Part shown: piece after piece, positions 53,901-64,000 of the stretch
Position numbering within the stretch: the stretch's first letter is position 1
How the letters are laid out: the number at the start of each line of letters is the position of its first letter
NCBI GenBank assembly: GCA_030267565.1
Contig: BRXU01000001.1
Location: forward strand, 4,774,001 to 4,838,000
DNA: 64,000 nt
DNA from: Pleodorina starrii
Lineage: Eukaryota; Chlorophyta; Chlorophyceae; Chlamydomonadales; Volvocaceae
Direction of reading: 5' to 3'
Made by a program: the position numbers and the translations under genes
Notes under the pieces: generated by a model
Database searches by the model: none
What the model was told of the DNA's origin: nothing
The model's input: the letters and a program-made list of their open reading frames with translations, nothing else

Positions 53901-56900
53901 CCCCCCCTCCCTCCCTCCCTCCCTCGCTCTCGCCCCTGCCGCAGTCCCCCCTCCGGCCCTCCTTGAAGAGAGGTACCAGCTGGGCTCGCAAGACACTCGG
54001 GACAACATTCAGGTGAGGAGCCCCGGAGGGGAGGGGGGGCGGGGAGTTGGGAGGGATGAGTTGAGGGGAGGAGGCAGGGGAGGGAAGACATCCGCGCTCG
54101 CAGGAGGAACCCCTCGGCGGACCCCCTCTCTTCGTCGTGTCGAGGCGGGGCGGGGGGCGGAGACCCGCGAGGCGCGCCGCAGGATGGCACTGCGCCACAC
54201 GGCTTGCCGCATCTGCAAGGCTGTCATACCACACTGTCGTACGGTTCCGCCCGTCGCCCCGCAGGCCACGGTGCTGACGGTCCGTGACGAGGAGGTGGGT
54301 GTGGATCGGTACGTCACTCCGGAGGAGCGGGCGCGGCAGGAGGCGGCGCGGCGCGCGGACGAGGAGGCGGCCAAGCGCTCGGCGCGCGACAATGCGGGCG
54401 AGCGGGCGCTGCGCCAGATGATGGGTGGCACTCTGGCGCCGCGCGGCGGGGGGGTGGACGGCGAGGGCAACCCTTTCTCGCTGCCCCCTCCCTCCTGGCT
54501 GGCTGCCATGGGCCTGGACCCCGACTCGGTCAACCCCAAGATGCTGTCGGAGGAGCAGGTCCGGGAGCTCAAGGTACGGATCGCGCGAATACGGCGGGTG
54601 TACGAATCCGGTACGGTACGACGGGATGCCGTACTGTACTGCTGCTTCCCTTCCCAGCTTCCTTGCACTCCCCCTAGAGAGCGTCACCTTCTCACGCGCG
54701 CGCGCTGCTGTTGCGCTCTCAGCGCTCTCCCCGCGGGCGGTGCAAACCAGCCCTCGCCAAACCCCGACCTACCGACGCGCCCCGTCCCCGGGGTCCCCGG
54801 GGTCGCCAGTGTCCCCCGCCATCACCCCCCGCCTCCCGCCCCCCCTGGAGCACGCAGCGCACCAGGACCCCCGACCCCAGAAACAAACCAACAAACCGAC
54901 TATTACGCCCCCCCTCCACTTTCAGACTACAACGTCCGCAGAGCTTTTTGTTTCGTTCTTGCAAATTCACTCTTCAAACCCCCCTCCATCCCCCGGAAAC
55001 GCACCCTCAGGAGTGGCAGGCGCGCGAAAAGGCCCTTCAAGAGGAGCGCTCCCGGCGGGTGGCCATGTTGGAACTGGAGCTGCGGACAGCCAAGGCGGCG
55101 GTGGAGGAGGTGGTGGGGCGCTTTGACGAGGGGCTGGCGGCGATGGCGTCGCGGCGGCACCGCGTGGCGGCGGAGGTGACGGCGCTGGAGGCCCGCACCG
55201 TGGCCCTGGCGGCGGGTCTGGCGAGGTGCGCGCGCAGCTGCGAGGCGGTGGAGAAGCAGCTCCTGGCTCGACTGGGGGCCGCCAAGGAGGCGCACGGGCG
55301 CGCGGCGGCGGAGTTTTCGGAGCGGCGAGGGGACCTGGCTGAGCTGGAGTCGCGCCACGCCGCCGCGGCGACGGAGGAGCGACAGCTGGATCGAAATTTC
55401 AAAAAGGAGTTTGTGGATGCGGACATGTACTACAATCGGCTGCTGCAGTTGTATCGCGCGCGGCGGCCGGAGCAGCTGGCGGCGGCGGTGGGGCCGCCGC
55501 CGGGGGCGCAGAACAGCTACAACAGCGGAGGCGGCGGCGGGGGGTTGCCGGAGGCGTCGGGGAACAGCTTCCGGGGCGGGCCGCCGCCGGGGCCGGGCGG
55601 CGGGCTGCATCACCAGGGCTCAGGGCATGGCGGCGTGCTGGCGGCGCCGACCGAGTCCGGCTCGTTGAGCGGCCAGGCCCCGGGCGCGGCGGCGGGGGGC
55701 CTGGCGACGCAGCCGTCGCAGTCCGTGCTGGCGGCGCACGCCCTGCCGCCCACGTACTCGCACCCGCCGCCGGTGCTGCCGCCGACCCTGAGCGCCCACA
55801 CGCTGGAGGCCTTCCCCGATGTGCCGCCACACATGCTCCACCTGCTCCACCCGGACCGCCGCCCCACCTCCTCGGGCGCACCGATACACTCGCACGGCAG
55901 CCACGGCGGCCACCCCCTCAGCGCTGGACCGCACCACAGCGTCGGCGGCTTCGGCGGCGGCGGCGGCGGCGCTTTCTCCGCCGCCGCCGGCCACGCCGGC
56001 GCCCACGGTGGCGGCCACGGCCACGGCGGCCCGCAGCACGTGGCCCACAGCCCTTCCGTACTTTTGGATCCGAGCTTCAGGCCGGAGGGTCTGGATGTGG
56101 GGCTGTGGGAGAAGTTTGTGTCGTACAGGGCGGCGCGGCTGGAAGCCGAAGCGTCGCTGCGCGCGACGCAGGTGGACATGGCGCTCGCGCGTCGGGACCT
56201 TCCGGAGCTGGAGAGTCGCGAGGCGGCGCTGGCGGCGGAGATGGAGGGCCTTATGGGCGCCATCACTGCGCTGCGTGGCGAGCGCCGTACTTCCGCGTAC
56301 GACAATGAGCTGCAGCTGCGTCTGCTGGCGGGTCAGGTGGAGGTGATGCCGCCGGTGGGGTCGCCGGCGGATATGTCGGATGGCCGGCTGCTGGGGCGAG
56401 GTGTGGTGGAGGCGCTCAACTCGGTGGTGCTGGGCAAGGGAAGCAGGAAGGTACGTGGGCGTGTGTGTGGTGAAGCGTATGTGTGCTTCACCCGCGTGTG
56501 TGTGTGTGTGGGGGGGGGGGCCGCGCGTGCGCGCGCGAAATGTGTGGGGGTGGTGAGAGTTAGGGGTTGCCTGGGGGATCTGGTTGCTGCAACAAGTACT
56601 AGCCGCGCATTTTTCACGCACTGACAAGCCCACCTCCCCTCCCCTCTGTACCCCTCCCCGCTGTACCCCTCCCTCCTCCCCACCCCCTCCCCTTACCCCC
56701 TCCCCTTACCTCCTCCCCGCCCCCGCCCCCGCCCCCGCCCCGCCGGTCCAGGTTGAGATCCTGACCGCCATGAAGGACTTCAAGCGGGGCATCTACGCGG
56801 CTCAGTGGGAGGCGGCCGCTGCCGACATGCGGCTGGAGGACCTGCGAGCCAAGATACGCGACCTGCAGCTGCTGCACGTCACACGAGACATGCAGGCAGG

Positions 56901-58133
56901 GAGCTGAGGGACGCTGGGGGGGTCTGGGTGGCTGGGCGGTTGGGTGGCTTGGAGCCTGGCGGCCGGCGACTGGGTAACGAAGAAGAAGCAAAGGATGGTG
57001 TGGGTGGTTGAGTGGTTGGGTGTGGAGAGGGTGTACTCGGAACTCACTCGTCGAGGCGTCGAGATGCGGTGTTGGGTGCGGACTGCGGAGCTCGGGGGAG
57101 GCAGGGCACGTGGGTTTCGGACCCCCTCATCGCCGCTGAGTATCCGCCGCTCCTCCCCTCCCCTCCCCTCCCCTCAAAAGGATGTTTTCTGATTTGATAC
57201 CGTTTACGGGCCCCGGCCTATACGTGGATAACCCCTCCCCTCCCCTGCCCTCCCCTCCCCTCCCCTCTGCAGGCTGTCCTGAAGGACGGCGAGGACCGCT
57301 CCACCGCTCTTGAGGCCGCCAGTCTGGAGGCCCTCATGAAGCAGCGCGAGCGGCTGCAGGTCAAGGCGCTGGATGAGAAGCGGCGGCGGCTGGCCAAGCT
57401 GGCGGGCGATGTGTCTGCTCGCAGCGGTCAGAACCAGGAGGTGGCGGTGCACCTGGTGACGCTGGGCAGGGTGCTGGAGGAGCAGCAGAGGCTGCAGGCG
57501 GGGATGCAGAGCTCGACGGAGCAGGCGGCGAGGTGGGGCTGGGGGGATGAGGGGGGAAGGAGGGGTGAGGGCGGGAAGAAGGGGTGAGGGTTGAGGGTGA
57601 AAAGCGAGGATACCGCAGCGAAGGAACGGAGTGAGGGGCGGGACGGGGGGCTAGGGGTGCGGCCTAGTCTGCAGAAGGCAAGAAGGAGGGGCAAAAGGGG
57701 GAGTCGTTCCACGCCCCTGTGCTGCGTCCCTGACATTAACCTGGCCCCCAACCGGCACCCACCGCTTGCGCTCCCTCCTATCCTCCCCTCCGCTCCCCTC
57801 CCCTCCCCGCCCCTCCCCTCCCCTCCTCCCCCCCCCAGGCGCATGCGCAGTCTGGTGACTCACAAGAAGCTCAAGGAGATTGCGCTGTCCCAGCAGACCG
57901 AGCTGGCGGACTTGCGCTCGCAGGTGGACAAGCTGAGGCTGCGGACCTACCCCACCTTTGTGGAGCTCAAGAGCGTGGCGGGGACAGGGGCGGGGACAGG
58001 GGCGGGGGCGGGCTTGGCGCCGCTGCCGCACCGGCTGCCGGCCGACCTGAAGGTCCTCACGGGGGGGCCCAGCAGCGCCAGCGCGGGGGCGGGGCTGACG
58101 GGCGGTCAGAGCAAGCCGCGGTTTAGGGCGTAG
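47978..58133 (+). CDS. CFAP43: Cilia- and flagella-associated protein 43 (CFAP43/FAP43), 14 exons, 1,943 aa
   Basis: CFAP43 and CFAP44 form the tether and tether head that hold inner dynein arm I1 on the axoneme and control beat waveform. Exons: 47978-48103, 48179-48259, 48407-48649, 48892-51068, 51584-51833, 52404-52477, 52850-53078, 53401-53536, 53945-54012, 54265-54573, 55011-56450, 56752-56895, 57273-57532, 57839-58133; all phases agree. Residues 1-875 are WD40/beta-propeller: family N-terminus (GYNGSPVAWLG, TCGN, GFGISCFTVS, KPNVSIYS) and blades such as ADGSVRLWAV (about 415) and GRDGTVWLLAL (about 525). The rest is coiled coil (DLKAAFNADFNRLAAQ; ERALRQMMGG; EWQAREKALQEE). A Gly/His/Pro tract (about 1,395-1,570) interrupts it. 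The end MRSLVTHKKLKEIALSQQ is family-typical. Intron 12 appears to use a GC donor at 56,896. CFAP44 was considered and fits the N-terminus less well. Confidence 0.85.
51863..52020. repeat. 54-bp minisatellite in CFAP43 intron 5
   Basis: Three copies of a 54-bp unit beginning GTGCGCGTGAGGCCGGGTGG start at 51,863, 51,917 and 51,971. They are followed by GGGT repeats, which recur at 52,107-52,133 in the same intron. Confidence 0.9.
56896..57272 (+). other. Probable GC-AG intron in CFAP43
   Basis: Exon 12 must end at CAG (56,893-56,895) to join MQ to AVLKDGEDRS of exon 13 in phase 0. The intron then starts GCAGGG. No GT lies at a suitable phase between this point and the in-frame TGA at 56,905, except a poor one inside CACGTCACA, which would delete conserved residues. 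The 3' site CCTCTGCAG at 57,272 is normal. Confidence 0.65.
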
Positions 58134-59155
58134 GGGAGGGGCGAGAGGAGGGAGGGTAGGTGTGCTCGAGGGGTGGGTGGGCTTTGGGGAAGATGGCGGG
58201 AGGGCACGCGGGCGGGCGGTGAACGTGTTTGCTGCTATTATGGGTTTGGGCGTTTGGGGTTGATGTGGGTTTGGTTCGGGGGTTGAGGGGTTTGAGGGGT
58301 TCGGGGTGTATGGGAATATGGAGTGAGGGTCGGCAACGGGGAGGGAAGGAAGGGGGGCGTTTGGTTACCGACACACCTCCTTGTGTGGACAGCCGGGGAC
58401 GGACATACTCGGGCGTTGATCCCACGACACGGTACGACACGGCATGACACGACACGACACGGTCGGGGACGGACACACTGGGGCGTTGATCTAACGACAC
58501 GGCGTGGTAGGGTAGGCAAGGTGGTTGTGGCGCTGTGGCTCGCGGGGTTGGCGGCTATTTTGATAGCGGGTGGGTTGAATTGGCATGTGCACGTTGAGAC
58601 ATACCTGACATGCGGCAGAGTCCTGACTGACGGGAGAGGCGGGTGCGGGCGCGCGCAGCGAGCGCTGGTGGTGCCGTGGGGGCTACCTTGAATATCTGGA
58701 GGTACGGATTGCTCGTCGAAGGAAACTGGAGGACCTGCTGGAGGGACCGAATAGTCGCGCAGAAGCCGGCAAGCAATGTACATAGTCACATATGTCACTA
58801 TATTTGGTACGCGGCCGCTAAGTTTACAAACGGAGGCAAGACGAGTTCTGAAACCGTACTACAAGTACGGTCGCATGTCCCGGCATGTCCCTTAAGTTTA
58901 AACCGGAATTTCTCATCATGGCTCACATCTCCAAGTAAATACTGAAGGCCGAGACGCCGGATGATTAGAGATTATAGCTAAGAAACAGTGTTCCTGCGGT
59001 TCTAACGGCACAAGGCCCGTCGAAAACCTTCACGGCAGGTCTGTTCAGGGCGCCCTGCTGCCAATAGATCACGTCTATGAAGCCGATGAATTGACAGGCT
59101 CTAACTCAGCGTGAATAACGCGGCGGTTTAGGCACTCAAGGACAACTATTCAAAA
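58134..59155. other. CFAP43 3' region and intergenic spacer; short 70-bp tandem duplication
   Basis: About 1 kb lies between the CFAP43 stop and the next gene. At 58,394-58,503 two diverged copies about 70 bp apart share CGGGGACGGACA, GGGCGTTGAT and ACGACACGG, with ACGACACGG-like pentamers between them. From about 58,780 the DNA becomes AT-richer and probably carries the promoter of the next gene. No coding region was seen. Confidence 0.55.
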
Positions 59156-61834
59156 ATGGCTTGGCTGACGTCTTCGTTGAGGCAGAAAGGCGCGTCATTA
59201 AGCCCCGTTATCGGCTTTCTCCATGATGCTGCCGCAAGTGTGATCTTGGTCGTCCTTATGCTGGGCGCCCTGTGCTCGCGCCTATTTGGAGTGTCGAAGG
59301 AACGGTAAGTTCGGGCCCCTGCTTCCAGGGCGCGAATTGCAGAACACAGCATATCTGCAAGACCGTGCTGCATTTCGTGCTCGGCGTAACTTGCGCCCAT
59401 TTGCTTCAGCAGGGGAGCCGAGGCCGAGTCGGGCGGGAGCGATGCAGTTCTCTCTTGCGGCACCCAGTCCACGAACGCAGGGACAGGTTCAGCTGCTTAT
59501 GCAGAAGATGGATTTCATACGCCAGTGCAGGTTGGTCTCGGATCTGATGAGGCCCAAGGACGCCAACGGCCGCGCGGAATGGCGGTTGCCCTCATCGCAT
59601 AACATTGCCTTGTCTTTTTTTGTGCCGAACTCCCGCAGACGCGCATCTCCAGCCCGTCAGAAGATGCGTATGAAACGACCATCCGCCGAACGCCTCCCGG
59701 CCAGGTTAGTTCGACCGTCTTCCGCAGGCATCCGGGACCCAACTTTCCACCACTTCCGGCCGTGTTGCTCGCACCCAACCCAACCCAACCCAACCCAACC
59801 CATTCCTTCAAATCTGCTGCCGCGCGCAGATGCTCTTTAGCGGCATGGGGCCCACACCCGCAACGCCGGCCCCCGCCCACCCAGTCGCCATGACGGTACC
59901 CGCGCGACGCACCTCGGCCCCGCCGTCCCCCACGAACATACTTCCCCGCAATCTGGATGCCGTTCTGCTGGCGGCCGCCGCCACTGGCTTTGCCGACGAC
60001 ATGCCCACCAGCGCGGAAGCGCAAGGCAGCGAGGCTGCACCGTCGCCTGCCAACAACTCTGATGACGTGGACCCGCCGACCACCATCTCGGCCCTGCCAC
60101 TCTCGACCCCGCCACCGCCACCACCACCTTCCGGCTCGATACGTCACTGCATGGACGAGCGCAAGCCGGTCAGCACAGTCCTGTCAACGCCCCCGGATGC
60201 CTTGAACACCAAGTCGGGCGCGGCCTACCCACCCGATGCCGCTCCAACCGTACCGCGCCGGATCCCCAGCGCCACCGTGGCGGTCCCCGCAGCCCGGGTT
60301 CTGACGGCCCCCTTTGAAACCGCAGCGGAGCTCGGGGATGCCCGCACTCCCGCGCACGCGGCTGCTGCTGCTGCGGCGGCTGTGGCACTGACGGCGGCGG
60401 GCTCTTCGGCCCTGGGCGTCTTCGCCGCTGCTGCCACTCCAAACGTCGCTGACACTCCGACGTGCTCCTGGCGGCCGACTCGCCATCCGAGCACCGGCTT
60501 ATTCCGGGGGGCCGATGACGGCGATGATGCGTCGGACAGCCCAGGCAGCTTGAGGCTCGCGGCGACTGGTGGTGGTGCTGCTGCTGCCTGTCGTTCAGAT
60601 CCGTCACACACTGCTGACGTGGCGGGGGCGGAGGGCCTCCCACGCGAAGACGACGATAACGACGACTCGAGAACTCTCGGTGAGCAGCCACAGTCGCAGC
60701 AGTCTGTGGCGGCGGCGCGAGCCCCCGGCCCAGGCCCTACTCCTTCTGGGTTGCAGCTAGCATTCTAGTTGTGCTTAGCATGCACCAAGCATGCAAATGC
60801 GGGCGGCGGGTTGTGCTCCTTGTTTCAGTGCTTCAGTTTCCTGACCTGACTAGGGGCCCCACCCCACTGGCCGCTGTACCGCAGGCGCCAACAGGGCCAC
60901 GCGAGCTAAGGACCAAGCTCACCTGTGGGTTGAGGTGGAGCGGATTGGCGGTGCGGCCGACGATGAGGCCGCCGCTGGAGTAGCAGAGCCCGCGAGCCCG
61001 CAGGAGGTTGCCGAGACACCGATTGCATTTTTGAACCGGCAGCAACAGCCGCTGTCAGCGGCGTCGCCCTCCGGCACGCCAGGGGCCAGCCCGGCGCTGC
61101 GGAACCGGTCCACGGCAGCTGCCGGCGCGGCGACCGCGCTCGCGGCCGTCAACAGCACCCCGCAGACGAAGATCCGCGGCACGCCAGACCCCAAGCAGCA
61201 GCAGCAGCAGTCGGCGCGCATCGCGGGAGGCGCCGCTTTATCGAAGGCCAACGGCTCCCTGAGCACCGCAACGCCGCGCGTGGTCGCAAGCAGTTCCAAG
61301 CAGAAGCGCGGCGTGGTGTCGCCCACGACGGCGGCGGGCGCCGCGGTGACACCGGCGACCGCGAGGCGACCCGCGGGTCCATTGGTGGCAGTGGTCCGCA
61401 GCCCTCGAGGGACCGCGGACAAGAACCCCGTTGCGAGGAAGCTCAACCCCACCAGCCCCAAGCCCGATGTTGCCTCCGGGGCCACCGCTGCGGCTGCAGG
61501 CCTGGACGGGGCCAGCGCGTCTCCGAGCCTTTGCACCTCGTGCAGCGAAACCCTGGCCGCCGCCGACAGCGGGCCCGTGCCCCGGTACGCCGCGCCCACC
61601 GCCGCGTCCATTGCGCGCAAGACTCGGCTGCTGACCTCACAAGGCACGCCGCACCGCTCCTTCACGCGCTCCGAGTTTGCAGCCGGGATGAGTGTGGGGG
61701 GCGTGGAGGCCGGTGGCGATGGAATTGGGGTCGAGAGTGGTGGTGGCGGTGATGTGGTTGGCGGCGCGCCGCGGCGAAGCGGTCAGGAGGCCAAGCTGCG
61801 TCCCACCGTCAGCGGCGGCGTCTTTGGGGCGTGA
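59156..61834 (+). CDS. Unrecognised protein: one N-terminal membrane segment, long disordered Ser/Thr-Pro-rich body (5 exons, 711 aa)
   Basis: No known family was recognised. Exons: 59156-59304, 59410-59530, 59639-59704, 59830-60679, 60885-61834; phases agree at all junctions. The exon 2 start could also be 59413, also in frame. Residues 1-17 are polar and basic. A hydrophobic stretch at about 18-41 (AAASVILVVLMLGALC at its core) is followed by SRLFGVSKER, so it looks like a single membrane anchor or uncleaved signal. Residues 86-112 (HTPVQTRISSPSEDAYETT, RRTPPGQ) are the most conserved-looking part. The rest is Ala/Pro/Ser-rich with more than twenty Ser-Pro or Thr-Pro sites, a short ordered-looking stretch AKDQAHLWVEVERIGG (about 402-417), and a basic tail IARKTRLLTSQGTPHRSFT. 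It is probably membrane-anchored and phosphorylated; role unknown. Confidence 0.6.
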
Positions 61835-63668
61835 AGGTGGCGACTGGGTCCCAAGGAGCCAGGGCGAGGTCACGCACGATTTGACACGGCATGGCGTGAT
61901 GTGCTAATACCAATTTCCGTAGACCGAGACAGGTTTAGACAGTGGTTTGGTGGAGAGGGCGGCCTCGCCTCGAGAAAGTCGCGTACCATTGCTGGTTGGT
62001 CCGCGATCTACTGCTTCATTTGACATTTTCGTGAGGTCAAGGTTTTAGTGATATCACAGCTCGGCTCTCTGGTGCCGTACGACTGCTCAATAACTGTGAT
62101 TTCTGTCCGATTTTTTGTTGCGCGATATCAACGGGGATGTCGCTCGTGCTTTGGAGTCCATCAGTTGTTAAGTAGATGTGGGCAGGTCGGGGTGCGCAGG
62201 CAGTGCAGTGCAGTGCAGGGAGCGCATCGTTTCAGGTAGCGGTGGTCGCAGACGAGGCTGCCGTATAGGTTCCGCGCTTCATTATGGTTATGGCAGTTGA
62301 TGGTTGGGAGTTTAGCAGCGGCGCTAGTCGTAGCGCCGATGGCAGGAGGACAGGGCAGCGCAATAGGATGTGCTCTGCAGCAGCAGCAGGTTTGCATGGG
62401 ATGGAGCTTTGTGCAGGAAGCTGTTATTGGCAGGTGGTGTTGGGGGCTGGACGCTGTAGGGCATTTGGCGTGGGCCAGCGCTCATGATAGGGAAGGAGAG
62501 ATTTATAACCTTTATCAAGGTACCCCGCAGATAATCGAAATTAGCGCAGGGTGGCTGTGTTGTCGTACGGGTGCATTGTGTGGCCGCAGCCAAGGTCCTG
62601 GGCGCCAAGGCTGCCATTTCAGACTCGAACTCTGCTCACATGGATTTGTGTGTGTGTGTTGTGTGGATTCATGTTACGGTATCTTGCCACCAGTGGACTG
62701 CGGATCGTCAATCTGCGGGGGTGTATTGGCGAAGGGTGCGGTCGGACCTTTGGTGTACGGCGGGCGAAGTGGCCGCTGTGGTGAGGTCCCCTGTTGTACC
62801 CTCTGTTGCCGAGGTATAGGTTTCCGTTGTGCAAAGCATTCGACTGGGACGCACGCGCACTTGCGTGCGCCCTGTCTTTGCGTTGTCATTGCGTATTGGC
62901 TGGTTGGTTGTTTGATGGAAATAGCCTAGAACGATAGTGCGCACTCGTCTAACTCACGGAGGCACGCGGGGTTTTATCCGTATGCGCCCCTCCCCCCGGG
63001 CTGTCTAGACCTGATGGATGGATGTGGCGAATCGGCGTTCCGCGGCTTTTTTTTGTTTCCAGGAGGGCCCTGCGTTGTTGCCTTGATCGTTTGAGATGGG
63101 GCAGTGGAGAGGCTAGCAGTACTTATAACATGTCAGCGGCCGTCCTGTGCCCCATGGTTGTCCCCGCTACAGTGCACGGCCCTCTGGCTCTACCCCTGCG
63201 AGGGTCTGGAGCCCACTGTAACAAACACGACTGTGGATCATGAAGCAACGGCTGTGGATAATGAAGCACGGCAGCGGCATCAAGCTTTTAGCACAACACC
63301 CAAGTATTTGTGTTATTTTGGATAGGCTCTACCATAAGCCCGGGCCATCTATGCACACGGTTACGCGCCGTCGCCGTCCGCGTAGTTGTCCCTGTTGGGT
63401 CGCGCTACAGCGAAGTCTCTCGAAACCTACCAGTGAACGACGTTCACTAAAAGCGAAGCAGATGTTTCTAGGGGCCCAAGCAAACGTGAGATGGTCACAG
63501 CCGCGCTGTAAAGCGTTGATGCAAATGTATCGTGAAAGACTCATGGACAGCTTGCCGTAGATCACCTTGGTCGACCCTGTCGATGACACCTTGCAGCCCT
63601 CAATTTCAACTTGCGACCAGGTTTCAACATTTGTGGCCTTTCTAGTAATTGCATTCTCCGTGTATACC
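61835..63668. other. Intergenic region between the membrane-anchored protein and the Hikeshi gene
   Basis: About 1.8 kb of mixed composition. A TGTAA at 63,217-63,221 could end a long 3' untranslated region of the upstream gene, or be chance. No exon with protein-like composition was found. The last 100 bases before 63,669 form the 5' leader of the Hikeshi gene, and its frame stays open but has no earlier ATG. Confidence 0.5.
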
Positions 63669-63935
63669 ATGTTCGGCATCTTATTCGTTGGAGTCACCGG
63701 TCCGATTACCTCGCAGCAGTTCGTGCAAGTCGACAGCACACACTGGGTGTTAGATTGCGGCAATATAACAGCCAATTACATAGATCTTAAGGAGGTCGCC
63801 CTTTTCTTGCTGCCCGGAACTGCGCTGGACCCCAATGCGGCCCTCGGCTTGTACGTAAAGGCGGGGGCAACATCGCAGTGGGCCTACCGGGGCTGCGTGC
63901 ACAATGCACACCCCAGCGAGGTCATGCCGCTGCAG
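63669..63935 (+). CDS. Hikeshi/OPI10-family nuclear import factor, first exon only (cut by window edge)
   Basis: Hikeshi carries Hsp70 into the nucleus during heat stress. The first ATG starts MFGILF, as the family does. It continues with PITSQQFVQVDSTHWVLD, EVALFLLPGTAL, ALGLYVKAGA, QWAYRGCVHNAHPSEVMPLQ, which matches the N-terminal half of plant and animal members along its whole length. The family is about 190-200 residues and here only 89 are present. The frame would stop at 63,942-63,944 after two more residues, so an intron must begin near CAG at 63,935. The following bases are GCACGC, so a GC donor is possible. The remaining exons lie beyond 64,000. Confidence 0.82.
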
Positions 63936-64000
63936 GCACGCTGAATTGCGGGCAATAAGTGCCGAAAGCGGAAGCCATTTACGGGACTTGTGTTGGTCGT

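Noticed and set aside
59286..59840. 184-codon frame MECRRNGKFG and on as a separate gene
   Set aside because: It crosses two splice sites of the membrane-anchored protein and is in a different frame from the exons that join in phase.

Overview
This window looks like nuclear DNA of a flagellated volvocine or other chlamydomonadalean green alga. It is GC-rich and its genes are split by many short GT-AG introns. Long Ala/Gln/Gly/Pro tracts interrupt conserved domains, a TGTAA-type polyadenylation signal is visible, and the gene set is mixed: a ciliary tether protein (CFAP43/FAP43), a plant-type fructose-2,6-bisphosphate enzyme, a type II NAD(P)H dehydrogenase and a plant-type telobox Myb factor. 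The species cannot be named from the sequence. All gene models were built by reading exons by hand. Most of them close phase-perfectly at every junction.

Layout. 1-16,998 is one enormous 19-bp minisatellite that runs off the left edge and has higher-order structure; its open frames on both strands are a by-product of a unit without stop codons. 16,999-18,444 is unique DNA with a possible LINE tail. 18,445-25,173 (+) is the bifunctional 6-phosphofructo-2-kinase/fructose-2,6-bisphosphatase, whose largest intron holds a 34-bp near-perfect hairpin and a possible cassette exon. 28,307-31,131 (-) is a TFIIS-family protein, divergent from 31,628-37,340 (+), a ubiquitin-like plus telobox-Myb protein. 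37,341-42,667 is AT-richer and gene-poor: a 5'-truncated LINE, a 134-bp tandem duplication and two orphan coding-like patches. 42,668-47,568 (-) is a type II NAD(P)H dehydrogenase with a mitochondrial-type presequence. It shares a 409-bp divergent promoter with CFAP43 at 47,978-58,133 (+). 59,156-61,834 (+) encodes an unrecognised protein with one N-terminal membrane segment and a long disordered, Ser/Thr-Pro-rich body. The first exon of a Hikeshi/OPI10 nuclear import factor starts at 63,669 and runs towards the right edge.

The genes are not an operon and share no single pathway: they cover sugar signalling, transcription elongation, telomere-type DNA binding, respiratory or plastid electron transfer, cilium motility and heat-stress import. 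The points most worth following are the frame-cycling minisatellite with its 1,368-bp higher-order repeat, the intronic microRNA-like hairpin, the TFIIS-like protein without the catalytic Asp-Glu pair, and the membrane-anchored disordered protein.
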